From contig WTPW01000198.1 in assembly GCA_009809945.1 (NCBI GenBank), positions 475,610 through 539,609 on the forward strand: DNA of 64,000 bases, given 5' to 3'. Both the position numbers and the translations under genes were made by a program. Shown here piece after piece: positions 10,093 through 21,413 of this stretch. Position 1 is the stretch's first letter, and each line of letters starts with the position of its first letter. The DNA comes from Gigaspora margarita (lineage: Eukaryota > Glomeromycota > Glomeromycetes > Diversisporales > Gigasporaceae). The notes beneath the pieces were generated by a model, which saw nothing but the letters and a program-made list of their open reading frames with translations, had not been told where the DNA came from and searched no databases.

Positions 10093-11480
10093 GTAATAAT
10101 ATAGCTATAGTGCTGATTGGTAATTAATGTCTTCAAATTGAAGTTCTTTTTGACAAATTGACTTTAATTAGATTTTTCTACCAATTCAACAAGATGAAGA
10201 TTTTTAAAAATAGCAAGCATTGATTAAGGTATAGTTATAATGCCTTTTCATTTTAGGTCAGATAGTACTAATCTACTTCTTTTGGTTATTTCTCAATACC
10301 TTTAATAAAATTAGATTATTCTTTTAGTTGTAGCAACCTTTGATGGCAATCACATGGTACAATTTTGTGGCCTTGGCTAATTGGGTTAATTCAATAGAGA
10401 TGTTACAGGATTTAAACAAAGTTATAAGCTTTGATTGTTGATCAAAAATGAGTGATTATAGGATCAGATATTGTTCAATAAATGCAGAAATAAGATAATT
10501 AATTATTATTGTAATTGTCATCACAATGTCAGAAATAATCTAGTTTTTTTTTAATAATTTAACAAAACAAAAGATTTCAAGAATAGGAGGCATTGATTGA
10601 GGCATAGGAGAGTCTTTTAGAACTTCCAGGTTTTGCAGAGTTACTGCTAGATTTAGATAAGTCTTCTTTACTTGCAGGACTTATGTCTTGGTCAAATAAT
10701 AAGTTTTTTGAATACTAATATAGCTTTATCAGCTTTATATCAGGTTGCTCTTATTTTTATAGTTACGTATTACTAGATTTCAATATCTTTATTAATCAGA
10801 TTAATTAAATGTTAATGTTATAGGGATTGAACAATGCAGAATTATGAGCTCCCAGAATAGAAAATTATATAGATTAGGTATTGTTCAATAAATGAGATCA
10901 CTTATAGTTTCTTATAAAGATAGGTATTTGATCAATTACTAATTTTCTTTTCTCTTATTTGATTTGAATAAAAAATTTGAATCTAATAATAACCAAAAGT
11001 ATTCAAAAATCTTGGTATTGGATAACTTGGTTCATGCTTGCGGATAATTACAACTTTAATATATCAACTAAAGTTTTTGTTGAAAAACTGTTCACTTCAT
11101 CTACTTTAATTTTTTTTGATAGCTTTGTTCTTCTAAACTACCACTTTTGTATTTTATTCTTTCTAACTTTAACTTCATTTTATTCGTAAAGTTCTCTGAG
11201 ATCAAATATTTGTAAGTTTGGTTGTTGTGGTAGTAAATATCTAAGGGTTTTCTTTTCAATAATTTTATTTATAGTCCGATTATTATTAATATTTCTAACT
11301 AAATCTTCTTTTTCTTATTTTTAGAATTTGCCTGAGTAGATTATAGTTTTCTTTTTAGGGTTTGCAAATGTTAAACTTGGTATCCATTTTTAGATTGGTT
11401 CTGCACACATTTTTGGGTTCTTTTTAGTTGATAAAGCAGAACAAGTTTTTTTTTTGATCTTTTTTTTCATACTTACTGTA
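10093..11480. other. AT-rich stretch with no gene seen
   Basis: Short open frames only, none with recognisable protein sequence. Possible ancient coding sequence with many stops cannot be excluded. Confidence 0.5.
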
Positions 11481-11484
11481 TGTT

Positions 11485-11640
11485 GCTGAAAAGAAGCTAC
11501 CTTTTTTGGCAATTTTTAATACTAAAAATCTGGGGTAGCTTATTTTCAGGTTATTTACTATTTTAATTAATTTAAGGCACAACAAAGAGTAGCTTATTTT
11601 TGAATACAAAACTCTAAATAGTAAAATTAATAATAACAAA
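11485..11640. repeat. Fragment of the GTAGCTTATTT MITE family
   Basis: Contains agaagctaccttttttggc, ggggtagcttattttcagg and gagtagcttatttttgaa, the motifs that fill the element beginning at 11661. It is probably a truncated neighbour copy or an outer part of a compound element. Confidence 0.5.
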
Positions 11641-11660
11641 TAAATAAATATGTTGTATTA

Positions 11661-12237
11661 CCATATGTTTCTGAAAATAAGTTGCCTGATTTTGAACACA
11701 AAAAATTGGGGTAGCTTATTTTAGTCAATCGATTATAATCGCTATATAGTAAGTTATAATTTTACTATATAAATTGATTATAGTCGTCTAAGTAAACTTA
11801 TTCTAAAGGACAAAATATGTATATCCTAACATTTTCATATAAATTAGAGAATTTTTTATTATTTGACTTTTAATTTTTACGCTCAACAAATATGGTTTTA
11901 AAAAAAATTAAATTTTTCTGTTAAACATAAAAATTAAAAGTCAAATAATAAAAAGTTATCCAATTTATATAAAAATTTCAGGTTATACATATTTTGATAT
12001 TGCTAATAAGTTTATTAAGCACTTATGATCGATTTATATAGTAAAATTATAACATTACTATATAGCGAATATAATCAATTGTGAGAGTAGCTTATTTTTG
12101 AAACTAAAAATTTTGTTAATTATCTTTTGGTGTGACAAAAGGGGTAGCTTATTTTTGGGTCAAAGCCATTTTTACATTTTTGGATCAAAACAGGGGTAGC
12201 TTATTTTAGGAGGTGGCTTATTTTTGGCAATATACGG
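11661..12237. mobile_element. 577-bp TA-flanked MITE rich in GTAGCTTATTTT motifs
   Basis: Ends CCATATGTTTCTGAAAATAA and, in reverse complement, CCGTATATTGCCAAAAATAA; TA on both sides (11659-11660, 12238-12239). At least six copies of GTAGCTTATTTT or close variants lie in it. Its centre (about 11745-12080) is a large palindrome whose arms contain ttatttgacttttaattttt and its complement, shared with 3580-3925 and 26553-26895. No transposase is present, so it must be moved in trans. Confidence 0.7.
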
Positions 12238-12249
12238 TACTAATCATCT

Positions 12250-13603
12250 GCTTAAATTTATCTATATTCTTACTTCAGGTTTCATAAGCTTTTTTAAGAC
12301 CTTCTGTAGATTTTAGACTCTATTTTAATGTCAGTTTTTTTTGATCCCACTATGTATCCATCACCAATATTTAGTGCTTTTTGGACTTCAGAAAGTTTGA
12401 TTCCTAGTTAGTTCCTTCAGTTTGCTGCTTGTTTTTCAAAATTTAGCAACCTTTCTTGTTCAGTTTTCACAGGCAAGCTATAAAGCTTCTTCTTCTAGGT
12501 GTTACTTAGTTTGATCCTTTTTTGCATCCTTGTTTTTGGCTAATATCACTTGGTCAATTTTCTCTAGGTCTTCATCATTCATAATTTCAACTTCAATTTC
12601 TTTTGCTAATAGAATTCAAGACTATACAGCTATTTTCTATATTTGTGTGTAAGTTATTGAGAGTTTTTTTTCAACTTCTATTCCTTTATCCTTATTCTTT
12701 CTACTCCAACTTCTTTCTTATAGCAGGATAAAACTGGGTATATTTTATTAGTAAGTCCAATATCTGCAAATATTTGATAACATGTAGATGTTTTGTTTTA
12801 TTTTCTTTAATACTATTTATCTTTAGGAATTCTTAGATAGGTTTTTACTCTTTCTTTAGGGCCAATTTCTGCATGATGGTCTCATATTCTGTGGCAAGTT
12901 TTTGAAGAAGGTTATTCAGATCAACTATTTCTTTTTTAAAACCAGACTTATTACTTCTAAGAGGTTCTTCTAGAACAAAATATATATCAAGGACTTCAAT
13001 TACTGGGGTTTCTTTAGATTAAGTTTTGGTAAAAAAACTTTTATTATAGATGTTACTAAAGGCCAACTTTTTTTTCTTGGTCAGGGTCACATGTATATAT
13101 AGTAGTAAGTATACAATCAGCATATCTGGTTCACTTTTGTTATTCTTAAAGTCCTCTAATATTTCTATTAATAATTCTAGAGCTTGGGGAAGTTGTACAT
13201 CATTAATATAGTTATTTTTGAATGCTTGGTTGATTAAATTCTGGACTTCTGCACTTTTTTTTATTTAAGATTTCAAATAAGTTAGCACATTTTTTTTTAA
13301 ACCTCTATATATAAATACATGGATTTATTATATCTATTTGTTTCACAATAAGGGCATAGAACTTTTTTTTAAGTGTTTCTTTGGTATGCTTTATAACTTT
13401 CTCCTCTTCACAATTAATTTATAGTCTTTTCAAATTTTTGGCCTTGTTGATGAACTTCTTTATAGCATGTATTTCTTTTACTATTTGCTTTAGTTGGAAA
13501 TGTATTTTGGTTATTAAATTCATTTGAATTGTAGTCTTAATTTAGGTGTATTAGAAAGTTCAATCTCATAGTCACCACCAATTAATAAAGTGGATTTCTT
13601 CAT
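12250..13603 (-). pseudogene. Decayed coding relic of unknown family
   Basis: On the minus strand a possible start at 13603 reads MKKSTLLIGGDYEIELSNTP. Long charged, amphipathic pieces follow in changing frames, for example IHFQLKQIVKEIHAIKKFIN (about 13490) and NLINQAFKNNYINDVQLPQ (about 13220), and near 12560-12600 a segment rich in Glu, Asp, Ile and Lys. Stops and frameshifts separate them. The composition differs from the surrounding T-rich noise, and the codons keep amino-acid sense over more than 1.3 kb, so I take it as a dead gene or transposon ORF. I do not recognise the family; a helical, coiled-coil-like protein is likely. Confidence 0.5.
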
Positions 13604-13886
13604 TTTTAATAATTGTTACAACTTTACACAACTAACACTACTAAAATCAACTATACTAGATGCTCAAGATTTCTAAACCTTGAATCAGCAAGCAGAAAGA
13701 GGCATAGAAGATTTGATCAGGGTTTCAAGCTTTGGAGAACTTGGCATGGTATAGAAAAACTTGGTCCAAGTAACTAGGGATTAATAGATCTCTTGATTAT
13801 ATCACAAGATTTAATATGAAATCACAGGATTTTATTTTAATATATTTACTTATTGGAAGATTTATCAGTTTATACTAATAACAGTT

Positions 13887-14325
13887 TATTTAATTATTTA
13901 TTAAAAGTAGAGTTATAATGATAATACTTCTACTCTAATTTCAAAGATTATATTGAAGCTCAGCATAGAAGCTTTTTAAGCTTAAAGAAGCTACTAAAGC
14001 TTGCCTTTCTGTGAAGGAAAGATATTGCATTTATACTTTTACATTTTTATTCTTAATACAGATTTGATATTATTTAAAATAACAAATCTAATTGATCTAA
14101 TATAACTAAATAGATTTGTCTAATCTGACTGATCTGATTATATTTGACAAATCTGACAAATCTGATTATAATTAATAGATCTGACTAATCTGGCAAATAT
14201 ATCTGACAAATATATGAATAAGGTAAAGTCTATTTTTAGGGCTTATCTACAAAAGAACTAGTAATAATATATATATATACAAATAATACTATAATAGAAT
14301 AAAATAACTAAAATAAATAAAACTT
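13887..14325. repeat. Dispersed repeat, copy B
   Basis: Matches 1755-2168 in the same orientation over its whole length. It ends at aataaataaaactt just upstream of the LINE, while the sequence after the LINE (23159-23191) resembles the continuation of copy A (2162-2195). This suggests the LINE inserted into the end of this repeat. Confidence 0.65.
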
Positions 14326-14715
14326 ATAAGAACTCTTTCAGCTGATCCACATTTCCATTTATGGCAAAACAGAAAATAATAACAGAAGAGTACTTTCTCA
14401 ATAAGAAACATATCTGGGGCAAATAACAAATTATTTGCAACACAAAAAATTATCTTTAGTTTACTAGAACAAAATCTCAGTAGCACAACTCCTTAAGGGG
14501 CTACATCTTAAAATGCTATTTTTCAAAAAATTTTTTCTCAACTTTGGGGAAACGGTGTTTACCCTGTACTACAGATCCTCTAACATTACACCAAACACGT
14601 AATGTCAAAATAAGTAAACAAACAAACAAACAACAACAACAAAAACAACAAATACGTCACATTAAGAACCAATCAGTGGTGTATAGACTAAAAAGGAAAA
14701 CCTGCATAGAACATA

Positions 14716-16264
14716 ATGGAACATGTAATGGCATACCAAGGCTTATTCAGTAAACATGAACATGAAATTACAGAGATCCTACAGTAGCAGAAACTATTTG
14801 TACTACAAGAAGACAAAGAAGTAGCTAAAGTATTAGATATTACACAACCAGAAACAGTATTTATTATCTGCTCAGCCTTAGAGGTATATAACTGGAATCA
14901 ATATATGCAGGCTGCAAATAAAGAAGAAGATAGTAGAAAAAAAATTTTCTTTCCAAATATTGTTAAACATAATTTAAGTGAAGACATAAGCAAAAAGTTG
15001 ACACTCATCCTCACAGAAACATTCACAATAGACTATGGGAACTTAGAAATGCAATAACAGATACAAAGGTTCCTAGAGAAATACTTCAAAAATCCTAAAG
15101 GTTCTAATAAAGAAATCTTTGAAAGTAATAAACCTTCAGTATCGAATGGAAATGGAACAACTACTCCCAAGAGAAAGGGCGCATCACAAGAAAAGGACAA
15201 AACAGAAAGTTTGGATCATCATGAGGATAAAAAGGACCCCAAAATATACATAGATAGGTCAGGTATGAGTTTGCTTATTTTTGAGGTTTTTTATGCAGTT
15301 CTTTTCTATTTATAGTAATTTTTTGCTTATTTTTGAAGTTTTTTCTATAGATCTTTCCTTTTTTAGTAACCCTATAATTAACCTGACCTATATATGTATA
15401 TTTTGGGGTCCTGGATGACATAAAGCCTGTAATGAGTATGGAAATTCAGGAATGCAAGTCTCCACAACTGAACCTATGAATGAGCAAACAAAACCCCTAA
15501 ACTCACCTTAACCTGAAATACACACAGCTCTGAGCAAACCTATTTCACTAGGAAGATCCAAACTGCAACTCACATTGTGGGACCTGCCAAAAGAAACAAA
15601 CGCAAGAGTAATACAGAAAATTTTAAGCTTCTATGGAAGAGCATTAGTTAAAAGGTTTCTTGAAAATGGAAAGTTCAATGCAGCACTAATTGAAATCAAG
15701 ACCAAGAATCTCAGAAGAAGGGAGGAACTTATAGCAGCATGGGCGATATACTTCGAGGAAGGAAAGATGATAAGAGTAGCACAGGGAGAATTTGACAAAG
15801 AAACTTTAATAGAACGTAGCAAAAACAAAATGATAGTTAAAAATGTACCTAAAACAGATGCAGAAATGACTCTGCTTCGACAACTCAAAAGCATTAATGC
15901 AAGAGCAGTATACATCTCTTCGAATAGAAATGGTAACCAACAGAATGTGGCCACTGTGTACTTCTTGTCAGACAAGAAACATCATGAAGCAGCAAGAAAA
16001 GCAATTTACTACTATCACACAAAGCTAGAATGGGCTACAGACTTAAATGAAAATGGTCGCACTATGTACCTGAAAAAAGAACATGTAAAAAAATTGGTGA
16101 GAATACCAGTTACTATTCACAAACCAGAAAAAGAAAATATTCAACCAGTAGGCATGCAGTCAGTAAAGGAAAAAAACACAATGAACAAACGACCAGCAAA
16201 CAATCTGCAATCTGATAACAACAGGTCCAATATTAAAGAAAACCTATCTAATTACAGAGCCTAA
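14716..16264 (+). pseudogene. LINE ORF1 (nucleic-acid-binding type), interrupted
   Basis: The start ATG at 14716 gives MEHVMAYQGLFSKHEHEITE. In-frame stops occur soon after (ILQ-stop, about 14785) and after GNLEMQ (about 15055). The frame DHHED continues, once the 180-bp MITE at 15233-15412 and its duplication are removed, into DIKPVMSMEIQ. An open part at 15575-16264 begins MWDLPKETNARVIQKILSFY and contains repeated beta/alpha-like patterns (MIVKNVPKTDAEMTLLRQL) that resemble the RRM-like folds of LINE ORF1 proteins. The C-terminus is Asn/Lys-rich. The role in the family is RNA binding; the RRM assignment is inference. Confidence 0.65.
15233..15412. mobile_element. 180-bp MITE inside LINE ORF1
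   Basis: Ends AGGACCCCAAAATATACATA are inverted nearly perfectly over about 30 bp. The flanks GGATAAAA (15225-15232) and GGATGACA (15413-15420) look like an 8-bp target duplication with two mutations. Excision restores the ORF1 frame (HED-DIKP). The start AGGACC is also that of the element at 53112-53594, which has a perfect 8-bp duplication. The interior is T-rich with two copies of ttgcttatttttga. Confidence 0.8.
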
Positions 16265-19200
16265 CAAAAAATCAATGATGGATCTCCTGTGTAATATTAT
16301 GAATAGATTAGAGATAATTGAGAGTAATCAGAAAGGGGCTGTATGCCCCTATCGCTCCTAACTGTTGCCCTGAGCATTTTAATAGAATGGGGGCCTATCC
16401 AAGTGCACATATGGAGCCGTCTGAAGGAAATGAGTGCATACAACCAAAAAACAATCATACAGTACAGAATATAGAAGCTAATATGGCAATACACAATATA
16501 AACAGACTAAAAACACATGGATATAGATTAGATATTTTAATACAATAGGCAAAGAAAAACAATCTGAATTTAATTAGTATTTCGGAAACAAATATTCAAA
16601 AGATAGAAGGAAATTATCTGTTGAAAGAAGAAGTGGATTACAGAGGCATATGGACCAATGCATCTATTTCTAAACACAAAGGATCCAGAGTAGGCTTACT
16701 AGTACAGAAAGACCTTGAAAAACATATCGGCAAAATAGAAAGACCAAACAGTTTCTATTAGTAGTTCACTTCTTTCTGAAGTATAATAGCTTCATAGTAA
16801 TTAGTGTATATCTCCCTCCGAACAACAAGGAGGTAGCCAAGTCAATCAAAGAAAATATCAAAAAAATCAAAGAAGAACATCAGCGAAATAGACAAATTAT
16901 TGTTATAGGAGATTTTAACTCTACAATCGACCCAAAACTAGATCACCTAAAGGCTAAAGCAGTGCACAAATAACTCTTACTTCACAACTGGCTAATGCAA
17001 AACAATTTTGAAGACATATACAGAAAATTAAATCCGCAAACTAGAGATTTCACTTGGAGCAATAATGAAACTGCCACAAGAATTAACCAAATATGGTTAA
17101 CAGAGGGTCTCCTCAAAAAGGTCACTTATGCTGAAATCCAAGAATCTTGGTAATAATGGGCAGTGATCATGAACTACCTTTGGCGCATTTGCGACTTAAA
17201 GGAATTTCTTCTGAAAAGGGATCAGATCAAAGTATTCAAAGTGCATGCTCGACTTCACGATGGAAATTAAATTTGATAAACCCAGCAAAAATGTGAAGAA
17301 TACCAAATGGTGCTCTGGAAGAAGTTAGACAGAAAAATACTAAAAGTATTTAGAAATATAACTTTTGACCCTAACAAAGAAGATCTGATCTGCCTAAACG
17401 AAGTTCTCGACCAGACTTGGGAGAATATAGAAACTGCTATTATAGCTGCAGCAAAGAAAACAGTACCATGCCTCCAGGTAAAGAAGACAGTAAAGGCAAA
17501 ACAACAGAAAACAGCTATAGCAAAAGCAGCAATAGCCCTAGGAAAATTAATACGTGAAGTGAAACGGAACAGAATTAGTGCATAGTGTCTGCTAGTAGAA
17601 GTATGGAATAATCAAATTAGGTATAAACTATCTCACAAAAACAAAAGTTAACAAATTTCCTCACAGTAGAGAAGATTTGGAAGGCAGGCTAACAAAGGCA
17701 TACATATGGTGAAAGGCACTGGAAGAGAAGCTAACAGCAGAAAGTGAAAGAGCCAAAAGTGCAGAGATTAAAGGTTTTGTTCAAAGACATGCAAAGATGA
17801 TCGTTTCAGAACAAAAGAAAATGCTAACAAGTCTTTTAGAAAGACCCTTCAACAAAGTATCATTAGACCATCTACTTGTAAAGGAAAATGATCAGATTTC
17901 TTTAGCAACAGAACCAGAAGAAGTCAGAAAGCTAACAAGAAACTTCTTTCAAAAACAATTTCACCAAGAGGTAGCAGAAAACAACATCTCGAATAGCAAG
18001 TGAGAAGAGGAGTACTTTCCTTCTGTTAGAATAGAAGAGCACTGGTATAACGCTCTTAGTGAACCAATAACAATAGAACTAGATATTGCAAGAGAGCAAA
18101 ACTAACTCAGTGCTGGGGTCTTCTTCAATACATTATTCCTTTATAAAACAAGCAGGCCTAAAGGCAAAATTATTTTTAAGAACTTTGCAGATCTGTGTCT
18201 AAGGTTAGGAAAAGTTCCTTCCAAATGAAAACAGCTCTTATATACCCGATACCAAAGGACAAAGATTGGGAGTATAATTTGGATAAAACAAGACCGATAG
18301 CACTTTTTGAGGTCTTTAGAAAGTGTACTACAAAAGTTCTGACCAAAAGACTAAGCAAAATTTTAAAGAAAAGGAATATCTTGCAAGGACCAAATTTCAC
18401 CAGCCTGCGGGTAACTCTACGAAAGAACCCATACATATACTAAATGCAATTATGGAAGAAGCAGAGGAGAAAAAGCGAGAACTTTGGATCCTTTTTCAAG
18501 ACATGAAGAAGGCATTCAACTCAGTAAATTTGAAGATGCTCGCAAGGGCCTTGGAAAGGATTAAGATCCCTATTGTAACTGCTAACTTTATATTAGACCT
18601 CTTTGAGGAAAGAAAATTGAGAGTCATAATGAGTCACGGACTGACAAATGAAATAGACGCAAACGGAGGAATTGACCAAGGCGAGGTTCTCTTACCTCTC
18701 ATCTGGAGGATATACTACAACCCTCTGCTTCACCGTATACAAAAAGAAAAAGGTTTTGGATATACAGTTAAGATTAATAGAGAGGAGAAGGAAAGGCTTA
18801 ACCTAGAGGGAGTAGTTGAAACAAGACATGCAGTGTTAACATACGCTGATGATATGACTTAGATAGCATCTAGTAAAGAGCAGCTCACCCAAATACTAAA
18901 TCTAGCTAATGAGTTTTATCAGCTAAATGGAATTAAAGTAAATGGGGCCAAGTTGAAGCTAGTAGTGCTAAACTCAGTGAAGTCAAATATAGAACAAACC
19001 ATTCTGTTTGGAGACACACAAATAATAGCAGAAAAGAGAATCAGTGATGTCAAGTTCCTGGGTACCTACTTACATACAACGCGAAGTTTACCAAACATCA
19101 AAAAGAAGGTCAAAAAAGTCATCTCGCTTTTCGTCCATATACTGAACAAAAAGCGGGTTACCGCTAGTAGTGATTGGCATCGTAATTCAAATCATGAATG

Positions 19201-19299
19201 TAGTAATGTAGTAATTATTTACTACAAAAAGTAGTAATTGTAATAATATTTACTACATGTAGTAAATATTACTAAATGTAGTAATTATTATTATATATA

Positions 19300-19527
19300 A
19301 TTTTTATTACCACAAGTAGTAAATATTACTACATGTAGTATTTATTACTACATGTAGTATTTATTACTACATGTAGTATTTATTACTACATGTAGTATTT
19401 ATTACTACATGTAGTATTTATTGCTACATGTAGTATTTATTACTACATGTAGTATCTATACTACATGTAGTATTTATTACTACATGTAGTATTTATTACT
19501 ACATGTAGTATTTATTACTACATGTAA
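19300..19527. repeat. Tandem array 1, 19-bp unit with TACTACATGTAGTA
   Basis: About eleven units of attactacatgtagtattt in tandem, very similar to each other. Every unit holds the 14-bp perfect palindrome TACTACATGTAGTA, so a single strand can fold in many registers. Confidence 0.95.
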
Positions 19528-19533
19528 TAATTA

Positions 19534-19668
19534 TTATTCAGCAAACTCATATGATCATAAAAAAATTTCTTGTTGTTATTTTTTCATGTGGTGCGATGTA
19601 AACATGTTTATTTAAATTAAAACTCAGCTGACAACTTCCTACCAATCATGATCATAAATTGCCGATAT
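19534..19668. mobile_element. Degenerate TTATCCGRCA-family MITE between the two arrays
   Basis: The left end TTATTCAGCAAACTCATATG and the right part catgatcataaattgccga are aligned end to end with the reverse complement of 38658-38787, with the interior motifs ttatttttttcatgtg and aaaactcagc in common. Confidence 0.7.
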
Positions 19669-19772
19669 TGGGCAATTGTCGAATACAGTTATTTGGCAAA
19701 TGATTGGCTACACATGCCGCAAAATGGCACGTGATCATTTGCCAAATTACTGTTATTTGACAATTTATAATA
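19660..19772. repeat. Hairpin next to the MITE end
   Basis: Arms around cagttatttggcaaatgat and its reverse complement atcatttgccaaattactg fold back on each other. The outer part atattgggcaattgt recalls the hairpin at 1300-1450. Confidence 0.6.
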
Positions 19773-19794
19773 CTATATTACTACATATTATTAC

Positions 19795-20005
19795 ATGTAG
19801 TAAATAATACTACATTACTACATATTACTACATGTAGTAAGTATTTTACTACATGTAGTAAGTATTACTACATGTAGTAAGTATTACTACATGTAGTAAG
19901 TATTACTACTTGTAGTAAGTATTACTACATGTAGTAAGTATTACTCATGTAGTAAGTATTACTACATGTAGTAAGTATTACTACATGTAGTAAGTAATAC
20001 TACAA
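19795..20005. repeat. Tandem array 2, 19-bp unit with TACTACATGTAGTA
   Basis: About nine or ten units of attactacatgtagtaagt. The palindrome is the same as in array 1 but the spacer is AGTAT rather than TTTAT, so the arrays were expanded separately or have been homogenised separately. Confidence 0.93.
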
Positions 20006-21344
20006 TTACGGTTTAAAAAAGACCATGTAGTAATATATATAGTAAATATAATTGTAGTAATTAGCCATTTACAATGCCAATCACTAACCACTAGCCAATT
20101 AATATATATCAATAACCAAGTCTTGCTATCTAAAATCGAGTACGTTCCTTGCCTTAACAGAAAAGGAACTCAAGAAAATCCATCAACTAGTGCTCAATCT
20201 CTTTAAAAGGAAATTAGGAATCATAAGAACTGCACCAAATAATATATTAATGCACAAAGGGGCCTTAAGTGTAAAACCCCTAGCTAGTTCACTTCTCGCA
20301 AAATAGGCAGTTTACTACTAAAAAGACTAAATGGCACAGGTCAGGTTGAGCAGATAACCAAAATACGAATAAGGCAGGGAATCCGTAGAGAATGCATAAC
20401 ACAGAACATATGGCAACATCAAGACTTTAAGCTAGATGAAAGAGTTTGGTGTAGTAATGTCACAATAAATACAATTGAACAATGTAAAAACCTGGACCTA
20501 ATTTTTGATATGTTAGAAGGAAGTTGGCACCTACAAGGAAATGGCCCTACTATTATTAGCATGCTGGACAGCAAGTTGGAAAAGCAAAGTAAACAGACAC
20601 GCATAGATTTGGGGCTCTTTTTTGTCAGACAATTGCTGGACCACAGTGGTAGAAATCTATTAACAAGGCAGCAGGTAAAGATAGCACGGGGTACAAATTG
20701 TAGAGGTAAAGTTCCTCTTTGGTTTTAGAAACTAGAAGAGCTCCTAATCATTGACGCAAAAAGTTGTAAAGTCAAAAAAGATCTTTTCATCAATGACATA
20801 AACACCTCCGCACTTCAACCGCATTGTGAAAATGTTACATTAGACAACAGATGTAAATAGTAGATATGGTTCACACAAAAGAACACAAAAAAGTGGCACC
20901 TCAGCAGGGTCACCAAAATTCTAGAAAATTCAGCTCTTATCAAACATTGGACAGAAATGCATATACAAGGGGACAAATGTATTCTGTCAAATTGTGGAGG
21001 TTGTAACCTTAATACAAAAGGCAAGAAAAATGGATACATGATTAACAGCAACAAAAATCTTATTAGAGGCGCAGCAGTAGGAATTACAAAAAGAGAGAAT
21101 AACTGGATAACAAACTTTCCCACAACACTGCTAAAAGGCAGGCCGGAGTACTATCTGACCCCAGTGCAAGAATGTCTGTTACTTCAAATAAAAGAAATAG
21201 ATAGTGCAGAATGCAAGTTAGTTAAGTCACAGAATTTCACAGAAAAGATCGAAAACCTCATTTTAGAAAACCTGGAAAAAAAAATAATAGAAAACCTGGA
21301 GAACTATTGTTTATACACAAATGGATCTTGGAACAGCCCAGAGC

Positions 21345-21413
21345 CACATAAAAATTTGGATATTATTTATATGATTTACAAATTTCTATAAATAATATCC
21401 AAATTTTTACGTG
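21345..21413. mobile_element. 69-bp fold-back insertion in the LINE RNase H region
   Basis: The left arm cacataaaaatttggatatt and the reverse complement of the right arm cacgtaaaaatttggatatt match over about 27 bp, leaving a loop of about 15 bp. It interrupts the RNase H frame right after NSPEP. No target duplication is visible. Confidence 0.65.

Larger units (their letters stand above)
19168..20086. mobile_element. 919-bp hAT-like element packed with 19-bp palindromic units
   Basis: Inverted ends TAGTGATTGGCATCGTAA / TAGTGATTGGCATTGTAA fit the YARNG consensus of hAT ends. The 8-bp duplication ACCGCTAG (19160-19167) / ACCACTAG (20087-20094) has one mismatch. Removing it restores the LINE frame (KRVTASQLIYINNQVLLSK). 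It has no transposase. It contains two arrays of 19-bp units with the palindrome TACTACATGTAGTA, and between them a degenerate copy of the TTATCCGRCA element with a hairpin. Confidence 0.88.

Noticed and set aside
15631..15975. 114-residue minus-strand frame
   Set aside because: Shadow of LINE ORF1 on the plus strand.
19300..20005. CRISPR-like array appearance of the 19-bp units
   Set aside because: Units are directly tandem without unique spacers, and the setting is eukaryotic.
20815..21123. 102-residue minus-strand frame
   Set aside because: Shadow of LINE ORF2.
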